Below are positions 25,076 to 33,209 of a DNA stretch of 64,000 nt, in pieces. The stretch is taken from NCBI RefSeq assembly GCF_027912495.1, contig NZ_CP115463.1:3918501-3982500 (forward strand). The letters are read 5' to 3'. A program made the translations under genes and the position numbers. This stretch comes from Caulobacter sp. NIBR1757. Lineage in GTDB: Bacteria; Pseudomonadota; Alphaproteobacteria; Caulobacterales; Caulobacteraceae. Numbering within the stretch: the stretch's first letter is position 1; the number at the start of each line of letters is the position of its first letter. The notes beneath the pieces were generated by a model that did not search any database, had not been told where the DNA came from, and saw nothing but the letters and a program-made list of their open reading frames with translations.

Positions 25076-27332
25076 AGGTGACCAGCTCCGGATAGAGGCC
25101 GATCAGGGTGAAAGGAAAGCCGTCGTCACCCTCGAAGGCGATGGTCGCCGCCCCGTCGTAGCCGCCCGGGAAGGTCATGGTCATGTCGCCGCTGGTCAGG
25201 GGCGGCGGCCCATCCATGGCGTCGCCCGCCCCTCGATGCTGCAGCGGGTCACAGCGCCCGATGGCCGGTCCGAACCGGCCGCCCAGGCTGTCCAGCAGCC
25301 GCACGGTCAGGGCATGCACCCGCTTGATACGGCCTTGGGCGCTGCCCGCCGCCGCCCCCGCCTCCAGCGGCATCAGCTGGCCGGCATAGCGCGCCGCCAG
25401 CCCGACCACCGCCTTGCTCGCCGCCGCCTGCAGGGTGATCGCCCCGCCGGCCACCACCCGGTCCGGATGCGCCGCGCCATCGGCCTTCACCGTGACAGTC
25501 TCGCCCTCCAGATGCTCCAGTCCCGACAGCGTCGCGGTCGCGGCTCCGTCATGGGTCAGGGCGCTGGCCGAGTAGACGCTCAACGCCTGGTCATCGCCGG
25601 CCTCATACTCGGCCGCCAGCCGCTCGACATAGCGCCGCGCCTCGCCATCGATCAGCCGACGGACGATAAGCCACACATCGTCCCGCGCCCCGTCCGGCGA
25701 CGGGATCACCGCCACCGACTCCACCGCCCCAAAACCGGGGGAACCCAGCTGGTGCCGCCGCCAGGCGAACACCTTGTCCTCCAGCTGCAGGGTCAGGGCC
25801 TCCAGTCCCCCGTCGGCCGTGACGCACCAGACGCTCTCATGCGGCGTCTGCTGCCAGGCCATGGCGATGATCGGCGCGGTCAGACCGCGGTACTTGTTCA
25901 AATCCAGGGCCTCGTAGCCATCCTGGGCCGGAACCAGCAGCCTCAGCCGCCGCCCCAGCTTCTCGACGAACACCACCCCGGCCCCGACCTGCACAGGCTC
26001 CACACCGATCCCGCCCCAGGCGGTTTCCGGATCCTGCTGGGTGTTGCCGGGACCATAGGCCTGGCTGCTGGTCTGAGCCTTGAGGCTGTGCTCGCCGCCG
26101 CCGGCCCCGATGAACAGCACCGACCGGGTCGGGGCCGCCCATTCGATGGGGTTGCCCTGGGCCGACTGGACGGACAGCACCACGGCGTTGTCGGGCAGCA
26201 CCTCGCCGTGCGTCCGCGCCTCGAAATTCGCGAAATCGCCGGCCGTCGAATGCCAGACCTGCTGACCCCGGAACCAGGTCAACCGCTCCCGGAAGAAGCA
26301 GACGTTGTCCGGCCAGCCCGCCGCCGCCGACCAGGCTCCAAAGGCCCAGCGGTGGCTCGGCTGCCCCGTCAGTTCCTCGGGCAGGCGCGCCAGCACCTCG
26401 CCGGTCGCCTCCGTCGGGCTGGTCACGGCGGTGATCCGCACATGGCCATAGCCCGCGTGCAGATACTCCCATTCCACGCCGATCGAACCGACCGCCCCAT
26501 CGCCCTTCTGCTCCTCGCCGGTGCCGTCCCAGTACTTGCCACGCGTATGAACCGGCAGCTCCTCGCCACAGATGGCCGGCTTGTCGCTGGTATCGACGGA
26601 CCCGACCTGGGTGCAGATGTAGTGGCGCCAGTCAGCCCGCCGCCGGTCGCCGACGTTGGTCGTCGTGCGCACCTGCCAGGCCGGCACACCGGCCCCGTCC
26701 TTGAGTTCCAGCTCCAACAGTCCGCCGACATGGCCAGCCTCGAACAGGTCGCCCCCGATCACCGTCAGGGTCACCGTCCCGCCGACCGTCAGCGTGCCCG
26801 CCGCCGAAACCTTGATCGTCTCGTCGATGTTGGCGTCCTGGAACGGTCCGCCCTTGGCTTCGAAGATATCCAGCACCCAGTTTAGATTGCTCAATCGTTT
26901 GAGCACCCGGGGCGCGTGACCGGCGCAGGCCAGATAGACGACATCGCCGGACTGTTCGAACCGCACCCCGAAACTGCCATCCGGCCGGGTCAGGTCGGCC
27001 GCGAGATAGGGGCTCTCGATCTCGAAGATCTCGTCCCCGTCCGTCAGACGGCCGCGGTTGCGGAAGAAGCGGATGTAGCCGGGCCCGAACTCCAGCACGA
27101 AGGCGTCGGCCTGGCTGAATACGAACGGGGCCAGCCAGCAGCGCTCCGTGCTGTCCTTCACGGCGCCGACGAAGACGCTGCCCGCCGCCCGCTGCAGGGC
27201 TCCCTGCACGCGAGGAATGAGGTTGTCGCAGCGGCTCAGGCCCGACTGCCATTTCTCCAGGTCCGGCCGCCCGCCCAGCAGGGGAGACAGCAGGCCGGCG
27301 TTGAAACTCGTGATGGCGGGGTTGGCTTTCAT
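25065..27332 (-). CDS. Tail tubular protein B-like
   Basis: A 755-residue protein starting MKANPAITSFNAGLLSPLLG, the usual N-terminus of the podovirus tail tube B/stabilisation family. It continues with DNLIPRVQGALQRAAGSVFV and FVFSQADAFVLEFGPGYIRF. The rest is beta-rich, as for the nozzle protein that closes the tail and carries fibres. It starts nine bases after the tail-tube A gene. Length is close to that of T7 gp12 (about 790 residues). Confidence 0.8.
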   Translation of the reverse strand: MKANPAITSFNAGLLSPLLGGRPDLEKWQSGLSRCDNLIPRVQGALQRAAGSVFVGAVKDSTERCWLAPFVFSQADAFVLEFGPGYIRFFRNRGRLTDGDEIFEIESPYLAADLTRPDGSFGVRFEQSGDVVYLACAGHAPRVLKRLSNLNWVLDIFEAKGGPFQDANIDETIKVSAAGTLTVGGTVTLTVIGGDLFEAGHVGGLLELELKDGAGVPAWQVRTTTNVGDRRRADWRHYICTQVGSVDTSDKPAICGEELPVHTRGKYWDGTGEEQKGDGAVGSIGVEWEYLHAGYGHVRITAVTSPTEATGEVLARLPEELTGQPSHRWAFGAWSAAAGWPDNVCFFRERLTWFRGQQVWHSTAGDFANFEARTHGEVLPDNAVVLSVQSAQGNPIEWAAPTRSVLFIGAGGGEHSLKAQTSSQAYGPGNTQQDPETAWGGIGVEPVQVGAGVVFVEKLGRRLRLLVPAQDGYEALDLNKYRGLTAPIIAMAWQQTPHESVWCVTADGGLEALTLQLEDKVFAWRRHQLGSPGFGAVESVAVIPSPDGARDDVWLIVRRLIDGEARRYVERLAAEYEAGDDQALSVYSASALTHDGAATATLSGLEHLEGETVTVKADGAAHPDRVVAGGAITLQAAASKAVVGLAARYAGQLMPLEAGAAAGSAQGRIKRVHALTVRLLDSLGGRFGPAIGRCDPLQHRGAGDAMDGPPPLTSGDMTMTFPGGYDGAATIAFEGDDGFPFTLIGLYPELVTYEG

Positions 27333-27341
27333 CGGCGGCCC

Positions 27342-27944
27342 CTACAGCCTGGCCAGGACCCACGCCCCGTCGGGCGTGGATTCCGGCGCCGTCTCAATGG
27401 CGTTGACCCGCACCGCCTCGCGGACCGCCAGCTGGTAGTCGCGCAGTGCCGCTTCCTTCTTGCCCGACGACTGGGTCAGCTTCTCGGCCAGGTCGAAGGC
27501 CAGACGGCAGGCGACGGCCTCGGCGAACAGCGGATCCCAGCCGGCCACATCCTCGGCCCGGCGCACGTAGCGGATGTCGAGCGGCGCGGCGGCGTCGGTC
27601 AGGATTCGCCCGCCTTCCAGCGCGAACGCCGGTTGCGAGCCGCCCTGATAGTCGGCCAGTCCCGGCGTCACGGCCACGCCGCCGACCTCGACCAGCCGCA
27701 GACAGTCCGTTGGCAGGGGAAACTGCCGCCCGTAGCCGAAGGCCGGCGCGGTCGCCTCGGCGCTGAGCCGCGCCCGGGCCATGGCGAAATGCCAGCGGTT
27801 GGCCCGCAGGCACAAGTCCCGAACATCGGCGAACCGGCTTTTCAGCCAGCGCGCCCGATCGTCGGGATCATCGAACGACAGCACCGCGCCCTGGCCAAGC
27901 TTGCCGAGCGCCGCGTTGCCGACGGCGGTGGAGGATGTGGGCAT
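27342..27944 (-). CDS. Tail tubular protein A-like adaptor
   Basis: A 200-residue protein starting MPTSSTAVGNAALGKLGQGA. The region DRARWLKSRFADVRDLCLRA, then NRWHFAMARARL, matches the T7 gp11-like gatekeeper/adaptor family, which joins portal to tail tube. The start ATG 27944 follows GGAAAT; earlier codons belong to intergenic repeats. The spacing to the next gene is nine bases. Confidence 0.78.
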   Translation of the reverse strand: MPTSSTAVGNAALGKLGQGAVLSFDDPDDRARWLKSRFADVRDLCLRANRWHFAMARARLSAEATAPAFGYGRQFPLPTDCLRLVEVGGVAVTPGLADYQGGSQPAFALEGGRILTDAAAPLDIRYVRRAEDVAGWDPLFAEAVACRLAFDLAEKLTQSSGKKEAALRDYQLAVREAVRVNAIETAPESTPDGAWVLARL

Positions 27945-27959
27945 GGAATTTCCTTGTGT

Positions 27960-28150
27960 GGGCGCGCCGGCCCGAAAACTCTCCCCCCGCTTGCGGGGGG
28001 AGGACCGCTCTGGAGCGCGAGCGACAGAGCAGGAGGGGGGACCCCGTGTCAGGAGGGACCTCCCCACCGCCGGTGGGCCCGCCTCCTGCTTTCTCGCTTG
28101 AAGGCTCGAAAGCGGTCCTCCGCCCAGAGGGCGGAGAGCGAGTGCTCCCC
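27960..28150. repeat. GC-rich palindromic intergenic repeats
   Basis: Between two virion genes lie several nested inverted repeats, for example CCCCCCGCTTGCGGGGGG near 27982 and CCGCCCAGAGGGCGG near 28122, plus AGCGGTCCTCC/GGAGGACCGCT arms. They resemble the mobile intergenic palindromes at 35337. No gene is seen here. They may also act on transcription between the two genes. Confidence 0.6.
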
Positions 28151-28162
28151 GCCCTCCGACGA

Positions 28163-28672
28163 TCAGTACCCGCCGGTGAACCGCACCCGCAGGCTGACCG
28201 TGCCGGCCACTGTCCCGACCGTCGTTCCGGTGAAGGCCAGGTCGTAGTCGACCTGCGGATCGGCGCTGAGGCCCAGCAGCTCCCACAGCCGCTTCTCGAT
28301 CTTGGCGATATCGGTGGCGGCGCTTTCGAACATGATGTCCGCGCCCACGATGCTGGCGCTGGCCAGGCTGATCGCCGAGGCGAACAGGTCGGCGTCGACC
28401 ACCGTCCCGCCGTCGTCCGCGGTGCGATAGAGCCCGAGCTCGAAGGCCGTGCCGCCGGTGATGGCGTCGTTGAAGACGGTCAACTGGCTGACCCGGTCGG
28501 AGCTGCGCAGCCGCGCCATGCGGTACACGGACGTATCGTCGTCGCTGGCGGCGATCTCGACGGTCCCCACCGCCTCGAACAGCGGCCCCCGCACCAGATG
28601 GGCGGGGCTGGGCACGCGCGGACTGGCGTCCCGATTGGAAACGGCGGTGGATTTGGTGTTGGCGATAGCCAT
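28163..28672 (-). CDS. Virion protein of unknown role, possibly head decoration
   Basis: A 169-residue protein, MAIANTKSTAVSNRDASPRV..., beta-rich, with YRMARLRSSDRVSQLTVFND and a C-terminal VAGTVSLRVRFTGGY. Proteins with this pattern occur directly after the capsid gene in podoviruses of the BPP-1 kind. It is probably structural, perhaps a decoration or head-completion protein. Function is assigned from position, not from a motif. Confidence 0.6.
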   Translation of the reverse strand: MAIANTKSTAVSNRDASPRVPSPAHLVRGPLFEAVGTVEIAASDDDTSVYRMARLRSSDRVSQLTVFNDAITGGTAFELGLYRTADDGGTVVDADLFASAISLASASIVGADIMFESAATDIAKIEKRLWELLGLSADPQVDYDLAFTGTTVGTVAGTVSLRVRFTGGY

Positions 28673-28699
28673 GGGAAGTCCTCGAATTCTGTGGATGGC

Positions 28700-28822
28700 A
28701 GTCCCTCCCCCTCAGGGGGAGGTGGTCGCCGCGAAGCGGCGATCGGAGGGGGTCAACCGTCGGCAGACCCCCTCAGTCCCGGCCTCACCGGGACAGCTCC
28801 CTCTCAGGGGGAGCGACTGGCG
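28700..28822. repeat. Palindromic intergenic repeats between capsid and the next gene
   Basis: Two adjoining palindrome units: CTCCCCCTCAGGGGGAG with GCCGCGAAGCGGC, and a second unit beginning GACCCCCTCAGTC and ending CAGGGGGAGCGACTG. The second unit is the same family as the copy inside the scaffold gene (30593-30651). Confidence 0.65.
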
Positions 28823-28831
28823 CACGGCCGC

Positions 28832-29704
28832 CTAGCTCTCCGTACAGAGCACCTCGACGACCTTCTTCTCCTCGGTCCGGGTCGCCCCGATGGTCACCGA
28901 GCCGGTCACCTCCATCGGATTGCCCTCAAGGTCGCGGCGCGGCCCGATGTCGGTGGCCACGTCCGACCAGATGCCCAGGTGCATGCCGCTCTTGGCGTAG
29001 ATCGGCACCCGGCGGTTGGCGCCCGACAGGGTCAGCCGCTCGCAGTGGACGAACTCGATGCCCAGGAAGCGGGTGATGATCCCCTCCTTCAGCACCGGCC
29101 GGTCGCCGCCGTTGTAGTCGGCGCTGGTGATCTCGATCTCGCCGAGCAGCGCATCGTGCTGCACCGAATTGACCACGCAGATGATCGGGTCGTTGGCCAG
29201 GTCCACCTCGTTGGCCATCAGGATCTTCTTGGCCGCCCGCAGCTTTTCGAACGTCAGGCCAACGCCGCCGGCCGTGATCTGCTGACCCGCCGGGAAGGAG
29301 GTGGTCGTCCCGCCCTGCTTGCCGGTGCGGGCGTCGGCGAAGAAGGCGCGGATGATCTCGTCGTCGATGCGCCGGCCGAGGCTGGCGGTGCAGGCCTGGA
29401 CCAGCGGGTTCTGCGGATCGGACGCCGTCTGCAGCAGGTCGATGTTGTCGACGATGTCGCTCCAGTCGAAGAAGCGCGGATAGGCCCAGCGGCGATCGAC
29501 CGGCGTATTGGCGCTCTCCTTGGGCACGGCGCGGCCGGTGCGCTCGCGCGCCTCGGTGACGCCGTACTGATCGACGGGCGAGGCGCCCTCGCCCTTGTGG
29601 CTGCCGACCATCACATGGTTGCGCAGCTTCGAGCCACGCTGTTGCAGAAGCAGGCTCGCCGTCTTGGCGAATTCGATACGGTATTGGGCGGAAAAGTCCG
29701 TCAT
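28832..29704 (-). CDS. Major capsid protein
   Basis: A 290-residue protein that starts MTDFSAQYRIEFAKTASLLL. It contains the block DIVDNIDLLQTASDPQNPLV and a C-terminal beta-rich part (VTGSVTIGATRTEEKKVVEV). It lies directly after the scaffold gene and before the tail genes, the position of the HK97-fold capsid in BPP-1-like podoviruses. Identification combines synteny and overall pattern. A repeat element (29801) and a ~90-base leader precede the ATG, so it may have its own promoter. Confidence 0.78.
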   Translation of the reverse strand: MTDFSAQYRIEFAKTASLLLQQRGSKLRNHVMVGSHKGEGASPVDQYGVTEARERTGRAVPKESANTPVDRRWAYPRFFDWSDIVDNIDLLQTASDPQNPLVQACTASLGRRIDDEIIRAFFADARTGKQGGTTTSFPAGQQITAGGVGLTFEKLRAAKKILMANEVDLANDPIICVVNSVQHDALLGEIEITSADYNGGDRPVLKEGIITRFLGIEFVHCERLTLSGANRRVPIYAKSGMHLGIWSDVATDIGPRRDLEGNPMEVTGSVTIGATRTEEKKVVEVLCTES

Positions 29705-29800
29705 GGACGCATGATCTCCGATGGGTTGATTTCTGAACCGATCGGCTTGTCCGCAGCGTCTGCGGGTCCGCGTCCCGCCCGGGCGGGAAAGGGGAGCGCT

Positions 29801-29830
29801 CCTTATCGAAGCGGCTCCCTATTGTACCAA
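29801..29830 (-). promoter_or_regulatory. Virion-module repeat element, copy D (before the capsid)
   Basis: Minus-strand reading: TTGGTACAATAGGGAG then CCGCTTCGATAAGGAG. It is the most divergent of the five copies; the right half of the hairpin is changed to AAGGAG. It lies ~95 bases before the capsid ATG. Confidence 0.5.
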
Positions 29831-29850
29831 TTTTGCGAGGGAAGCGGGAT

Positions 29851-30726
29851 TCAGCGCTCCCCGCCGGCGATTTTCGTCAGCCGCGACCACTCCGCCTTCT
29901 CGTCGGCGCCGCCGGCCATCCAGCGGGCCTGCCAGGCCTGGTCGCGGCGCAGGGAGGCGATCCGGCTCTCGGCCTGCTCGCGGCTCATGCCAAAGCTCAA
30001 GCGCCCCTCGCCCTCGATGAAACGATCCTCGGCCAGTCCCTCGCCGATCTTGGCGAACAGCTCGACCGTGCGCCGCGTCCCCAGTCCCGCCTCGATGGTC
30101 GCCATCTCCTGGCGCGACAGGCCGAAGGTCAACGCGCCGCGCCGGAAGGTCTCGGTGTTCTGCGCGAACTTCGGGCCCCACTCGCGCTGCAGGTCGATCC
30201 AGTCGGCCTGGCTCTGCGCCTCGAAGGCCGCCTGCTCCGCCACCTGTCGCTCGCCTACGTAGGCGTTCCACTTCTCGGCCAGGGCGGCGGCCCGCGCCTT
30301 GCCGACGCCGGCCTCGAACAGCCACTCGGCCGCCTGGCCCGAGAACTCCGGATCGGCCCCGGCCAGCTCGCCGAAGCCGTAGTCCGCCGCCGTCTCCGGT
30401 CGCCCCAGCGCCGCATAGGCCCGGGCATAGCCCTCCGCATCGTCCTCGCCGGCCGGCAATGGCACACGCCCCGACGACATCATCCGCTCCAGCGACGCGA
30501 AGCTGGCGCCCAGCGCCTGCACGTCCTTGAAGCCCTTCCGCTCCATGTAGCCGCGCGTCGCCTCGTCGGTGAAATGATCGAGGAATGAGGATCCTTCAGT
30601 CGCTCCCCCTGAGGGGAAGCTGTCGGCCGAATGGCCGACTGAGGGGGTCACCGTAGCCGCCGCCTCCACCTCACCCATCAGCCCCTCGATCGACGGCGTC
30701 TGCTCACTCATCCCACCTTCACTCAT
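29851..30726 (-). CDS. Scaffolding protein
   Basis: A 291-residue acidic, helical, Ala/Glu-rich protein between portal/Bbp19 and capsid genes, as expected for a procapsid scaffold. Segments such as FLDHFTDEATRGYMERKGFK and GARMMSSG-like helices are typical of the family in podoviruses. Residues ~26-46 (VTPSVGHSADSFPSGGATEG) are not native-looking: they are a translated palindromic repeat (30593-30651). The start is ATG 30726, overlapping the previous stop; ATG 30711 with AAGG upstream is an alternative. Confidence 0.7.
   Translation of the reverse strand: MSEGGMSEQTPSIEGLMGEVEAAATVTPSVGHSADSFPSGGATEGSSFLDHFTDEATRGYMERKGFKDVQALGASFASLERMMSSGRVPLPAGEDDAEGYARAYAALGRPETAADYGFGELAGADPEFSGQAAEWLFEAGVGKARAAALAEKWNAYVGERQVAEQAAFEAQSQADWIDLQREWGPKFAQNTETFRRGALTFGLSRQEMATIEAGLGTRRTVELFAKIGEGLAEDRFIEGEGRLSFGMSREQAESRIASLRRDQAWQARWMAGGADEKAEWSRLTKIAGGER
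30593..30651. repeat. Palindromic repeat inserted in frame in the scaffold gene
   Basis: It contains CAGTCGCTCCCCCTGAGGGG and TCGGCCGAATGGCCGA, ending ACTGAGGGGGTCAC. The same family, in opposite orientation, lies between genes at 28769-28822. Here it is translated without a stop near the scaffold N-terminus. Confidence 0.7.
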
Positions 30727-30994
30727 CAATGGCCTCTTCCTTCAGGTTGAACAGGGCCCGGTCGTCGATGGCGACCATGGCGCGGATGCGGTTGAAGACC
30801 TCCTGGCGCCCGACCAGCCGCATCGAGGCCAGCGGATCCACCGCCCCGTCGGCCGTCCGGGCCACCGGCGCCTCGGGAACCATGCAGAAGCGTTTCAGAT
30901 CAGCCAGAACGGCCCGCGCCTCGCCGCCCGAGGCGTCGCCGAACAGGCCCTGGTAGGCGCGCTTGCGGCGCAGCAGGGGATGCAGGATGTCCAT
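30719..30994 (-). CDS. Bbp19-like phage protein
   Basis: A 91-residue protein, MDILHPLLRRKRAYQGLFGD, with ARAVLADLKRFC and a C-terminal RLVGRQEVFNRIRAMVAID. This matches the small Bbp19-type family named from Bordetella phage BPP-1, found between portal and scaffold genes. Its role is not known. The leader contains a perfect hairpin (CCTGCCGCTT-CGAT-AAGCGGCAGG) that covers part of the Shine-Dalgarno AGGAG. Its end overlaps the scaffold start. Confidence 0.7.
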   Translation of the reverse strand: MDILHPLLRRKRAYQGLFGDASGGEARAVLADLKRFCMVPEAPVARTADGAVDPLASMRLVGRQEVFNRIRAMVAIDDRALFNLKEEAIDE

Positions 30995-31003
30995 GAATGT
31001 CTC

Positions 31004-31040
31004 CTGCCGCTTATCGAAGCGGCAGGACTATTATCCCACG
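31004..31040 (-). promoter_or_regulatory. Virion-module repeat element, copy C (before the Bbp19-like gene)
   Basis: Minus strand: CGTGGGATAATAGT followed by a 10-bp stem CCTGCCGCTT, loop CGAT, and AAGCGGCAGG. The right arm runs into AGGAG of the ribosome-binding site nine bases before the ATG. This is the strongest hairpin of the set and could influence translation. Confidence 0.6.
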
Positions 31041-31073
31041 AACGGGCCGCAACAGTTCTTTTTTTGTTCTCGT

Positions 31074-32711
31074 TCATTGGTCGAGCAATCCCGCCGCGGC
31101 CGCGTCCTTGGCGACACCCGCCACCTGGCCGGCCGCGCCCAGCATGGTCTGCAGCTGGTTCATCGCCGCCTCCTGCTCGGCCAGCGCCGCCATGTCCTCG
31201 GGACTGCGCAGCAACCCGGCCGGCGCCCCGCGGATCTCGGCCAGCCGACGCAGGGTCTCGGGCCCCTTGATCATCTTCGTCGCCGAGGGGTCGAACTGGC
31301 CGACCGCGGCGGCGTCCTCGAGCAGCCGCAGAATCGCCACCCCCTCGTCGCTCTTCTGGGCCCGGGCCAGGGGCGAGGTGTAGTCGATGTCGGTCACCAC
31401 ATCGCCCACCCCACCCAGCTCCGGCGGCATGTCGGGCAGGGCGCCGGCGCCCGCCAGGATGTCCAGTTCGGCCTGGACCAGCGGCCCCAGCAGCTCCGAC
31501 TGCAGCCGCCCCATCACCGGGGCCAGCAACGCCCCCTTCTCCTGGGCCCGCAGCATGGCCTCGGTCGCCGTCATCTGCGGCGTCTCGACCAGGATCTGGA
31601 ACAGGGTGACCAGGAAGGCCTGGTTGATGCTCTCCCGCGTCTGGCTGATCATCTCCAGGGTGATCGGCATGTTGGCCCCGATGCTCAGGGGACGGACCAG
31701 TTCGGCGCCGTCCGCCGACAGCGCGCCGCGATTGATCGACCGCGGCTGCAGCTTGAACGCCGTCAGCCCGCCCTCGTCCGACAGCAGCAGCGGCGGCTCG
31801 GCGATCAGCTGGCCGGTGCGCAGCAGGGTCTTCTGCTGTTCGTTGACCGTCTTGATGTCGGCCAGCACCGTCATCGCCGGCCCTCGCCCGTAGATCTCGC
31901 GCGGCGCCGTCACATAGCGCGCCACCGCATAGCGCATGGTCCGGTAGCCCTGCTCCTTGAGCAGCTTGCGGCCCTCGAAACTGACGTACCAGCTGGCGAA
32001 GGCCATGCCCCGCCAGTCGCGGCGCGACCAGTCGGCGTCCTCGCGCGGCCCGACGCAGTGGATCAGTTCGAACTTGCGGTGCGGCTCGCTCTCGGCGGCG
32101 CGTTTGATGCTGTCCGGCGTCTCCTCGCCGAACTTCTGCAGCCACTGGCGGGCCGTCAGCTCGAACTTGCGGTGCACGGTGTCGACCTGGCCCTGGAAGT
32201 TCTCGGCGAACCAGGTCTCGGCGAAGGGGATCGAGCGGTACCTCAACCCCCCGGTCTCGGCCTCGTCGACGAACAGCGTCCCGTTGCCGAACGCCCCCAG
32301 CCCGACATAGGTCTCGTGCGCCTGGGCCGCGAAATTGGCCCCGGCCGCATAGCGGGCCGAGAACAGCGCCTCGTTCACCTGCCCCAGCCAGGCCCGCACG
32401 CCCTCGGGCAGCGCCGCCGGCCGGTCCCGCTCGTCCCGCCAGTCGCGGATAGCCAGCTCGTGCCAGCGGCTGGTGCGCGGGGTCAGCATGCTCTCGATGG
32501 CGGCGGCGAACTTGTCGAGGGCCAGCGGCGCGGTGCTGTCGAACACCTTCTCCGAGCGCCAGGCCGCCGCCCCGCTCTGCCGGCCGGTGAAGTCCCGTTG
32601 CCGGGTCAGCACCCGCTCGGCCACCTCCTGGCAGACCCCGTCCAGCGGAGCCCGTTCGGCCTCCATGCGGGCCTGGCGGCGCAACACCTGTTCGGCGCGA
32701 CTGTCGGTCAT
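31074..32711 (-). CDS. Portal (head-tail connector) protein
   Basis: A 545-residue protein with the T7/BPP-1-type connector pattern: an N-terminal helix MTDSRAEQVLRRQARMEAER, FDSTAPLALDKFAAAIESML with TPRTSRWHELA, and PYR-like repeats GYRTMRYAVARYVTAPREIY. The C-terminal part has TATEAMLRAQEKGALLAPVM, conserved in podovirus portals. Twelve copies would form the DNA entry ring. The repeat element at 32793 precedes it by ~80 bases. Length agrees with the family (about 530-560). Confidence 0.82.
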   Translation of the reverse strand: MTDSRAEQVLRRQARMEAERAPLDGVCQEVAERVLTRQRDFTGRQSGAAAWRSEKVFDSTAPLALDKFAAAIESMLTPRTSRWHELAIRDWRDERDRPAALPEGVRAWLGQVNEALFSARYAAGANFAAQAHETYVGLGAFGNGTLFVDEAETGGLRYRSIPFAETWFAENFQGQVDTVHRKFELTARQWLQKFGEETPDSIKRAAESEPHRKFELIHCVGPREDADWSRRDWRGMAFASWYVSFEGRKLLKEQGYRTMRYAVARYVTAPREIYGRGPAMTVLADIKTVNEQQKTLLRTGQLIAEPPLLLSDEGGLTAFKLQPRSINRGALSADGAELVRPLSIGANMPITLEMISQTRESINQAFLVTLFQILVETPQMTATEAMLRAQEKGALLAPVMGRLQSELLGPLVQAELDILAGAGALPDMPPELGGVGDVVTDIDYTSPLARAQKSDEGVAILRLLEDAAAVGQFDPSATKMIKGPETLRRLAEIRGAPAGLLRSPEDMAALAEQEAAMNQLQTMLGAAGQVAGVAKDAAAAGLLDQ

Positions 32712-32792
32712 TCAGGGGTCTCCGGACACACGGCTCCGCCAAGCGGCGGAGGCTCTCCGTCGCGCATCGTCCGTGGTCTGTGTGTGTTGAAA

Positions 32793-32827
32793 GCCGCTTA
32801 TCGAAGCGGCAGGACTATTATCCCACG
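32793..32827 (-). promoter_or_regulatory. Virion-module repeat element, copy B (before the portal)
   Basis: Minus strand: CCGTGGGATAATAGTCCTG followed by CCGCTT-CGAT-AAGCGG. It is identical to copy C over the GGGATAATAGTCC core and hairpin. It lies between the small protein gene (ends 32862) and the portal ATG (32711). Confidence 0.6.
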
Positions 32828-32861
32828 GCGCGCCGCCAACAGGGAAAAGAAGACGGGCCCG

Positions 32862-33041
32862 TCAGCCCATCAGCACCTTGGTCGCCACCCCGCCCTCGCT
32901 GCGGCCCAGCGCGTTCGACAGGAAGGTGGCGCTCCGCCCGCGCCGCTGGCCCAGCCGGTCGGCCTCCTCGGCCCGCTTGCGGGCGTCGTTGATGGTCGGC
33001 GGCGGCGGGGTCGGGCGCGGCGATTTCATGTCCGGTTGCAT
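32862..33041 (-). CDS. Small conserved phage protein before the portal
   Basis: A 59-residue basic protein: a proline-rich start (MQPDMKSPRPTPPPPT), a helix (INDARKRAEEADRLGQRRGR), and SATFLSNALGRSEGG, ending TKVLMG. Short proteins with an RRGRxATxL motif and a C-terminal K-L-L/M-G occur next to podovirus portal genes; their role is unknown. The AAGGAG of the leader is part of repeat copy A, eight bases before the ATG. This is the first gene of the virion module as transcribed. Confidence 0.65.
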   Translation of the reverse strand: MQPDMKSPRPTPPPPTINDARKRAEEADRLGQRRGRSATFLSNALGRSEGGVATKVLMG

Positions 33042-33048
33042 GGTCTCT

Positions 33049-33080
33049 CCTTATCGAAGCGGTAAAACCATTATCCCACG
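33049..33080 (-). promoter_or_regulatory. Virion-module repeat element, copy A (start of the module)
   Basis: Minus strand: CGTGGGATAATGGTTTTA then CCGCTTCGATAAGGAG. It lies in the divergent region between the virion module and the kinase gene at 33210. As the first copy it may carry the main promoter of the module. The hairpin is incomplete; its right arm supplies the ribosome-binding site. Confidence 0.6.
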
Positions 33081-33209
33081 TCCGGGGTCCGCAAGGGCCT
33101 TCGAAACCGCTTCGGCAGAACACCGGTCGCCCTTAACCCAATCTTGGGAGCAAACCTGCACCATCGTCAAAAATGAGGACCCGCGTACCGGGGTCCGCGT
33201 GGGGTCCGG

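Noticed and set aside
24657..28247. Long plus-strand open frames (24657-26885, 26916-28247)
   Set aside because: They are antisense to tail-tube and adaptor genes, with Arg/Pro/Gln-rich translations and no domain pattern.
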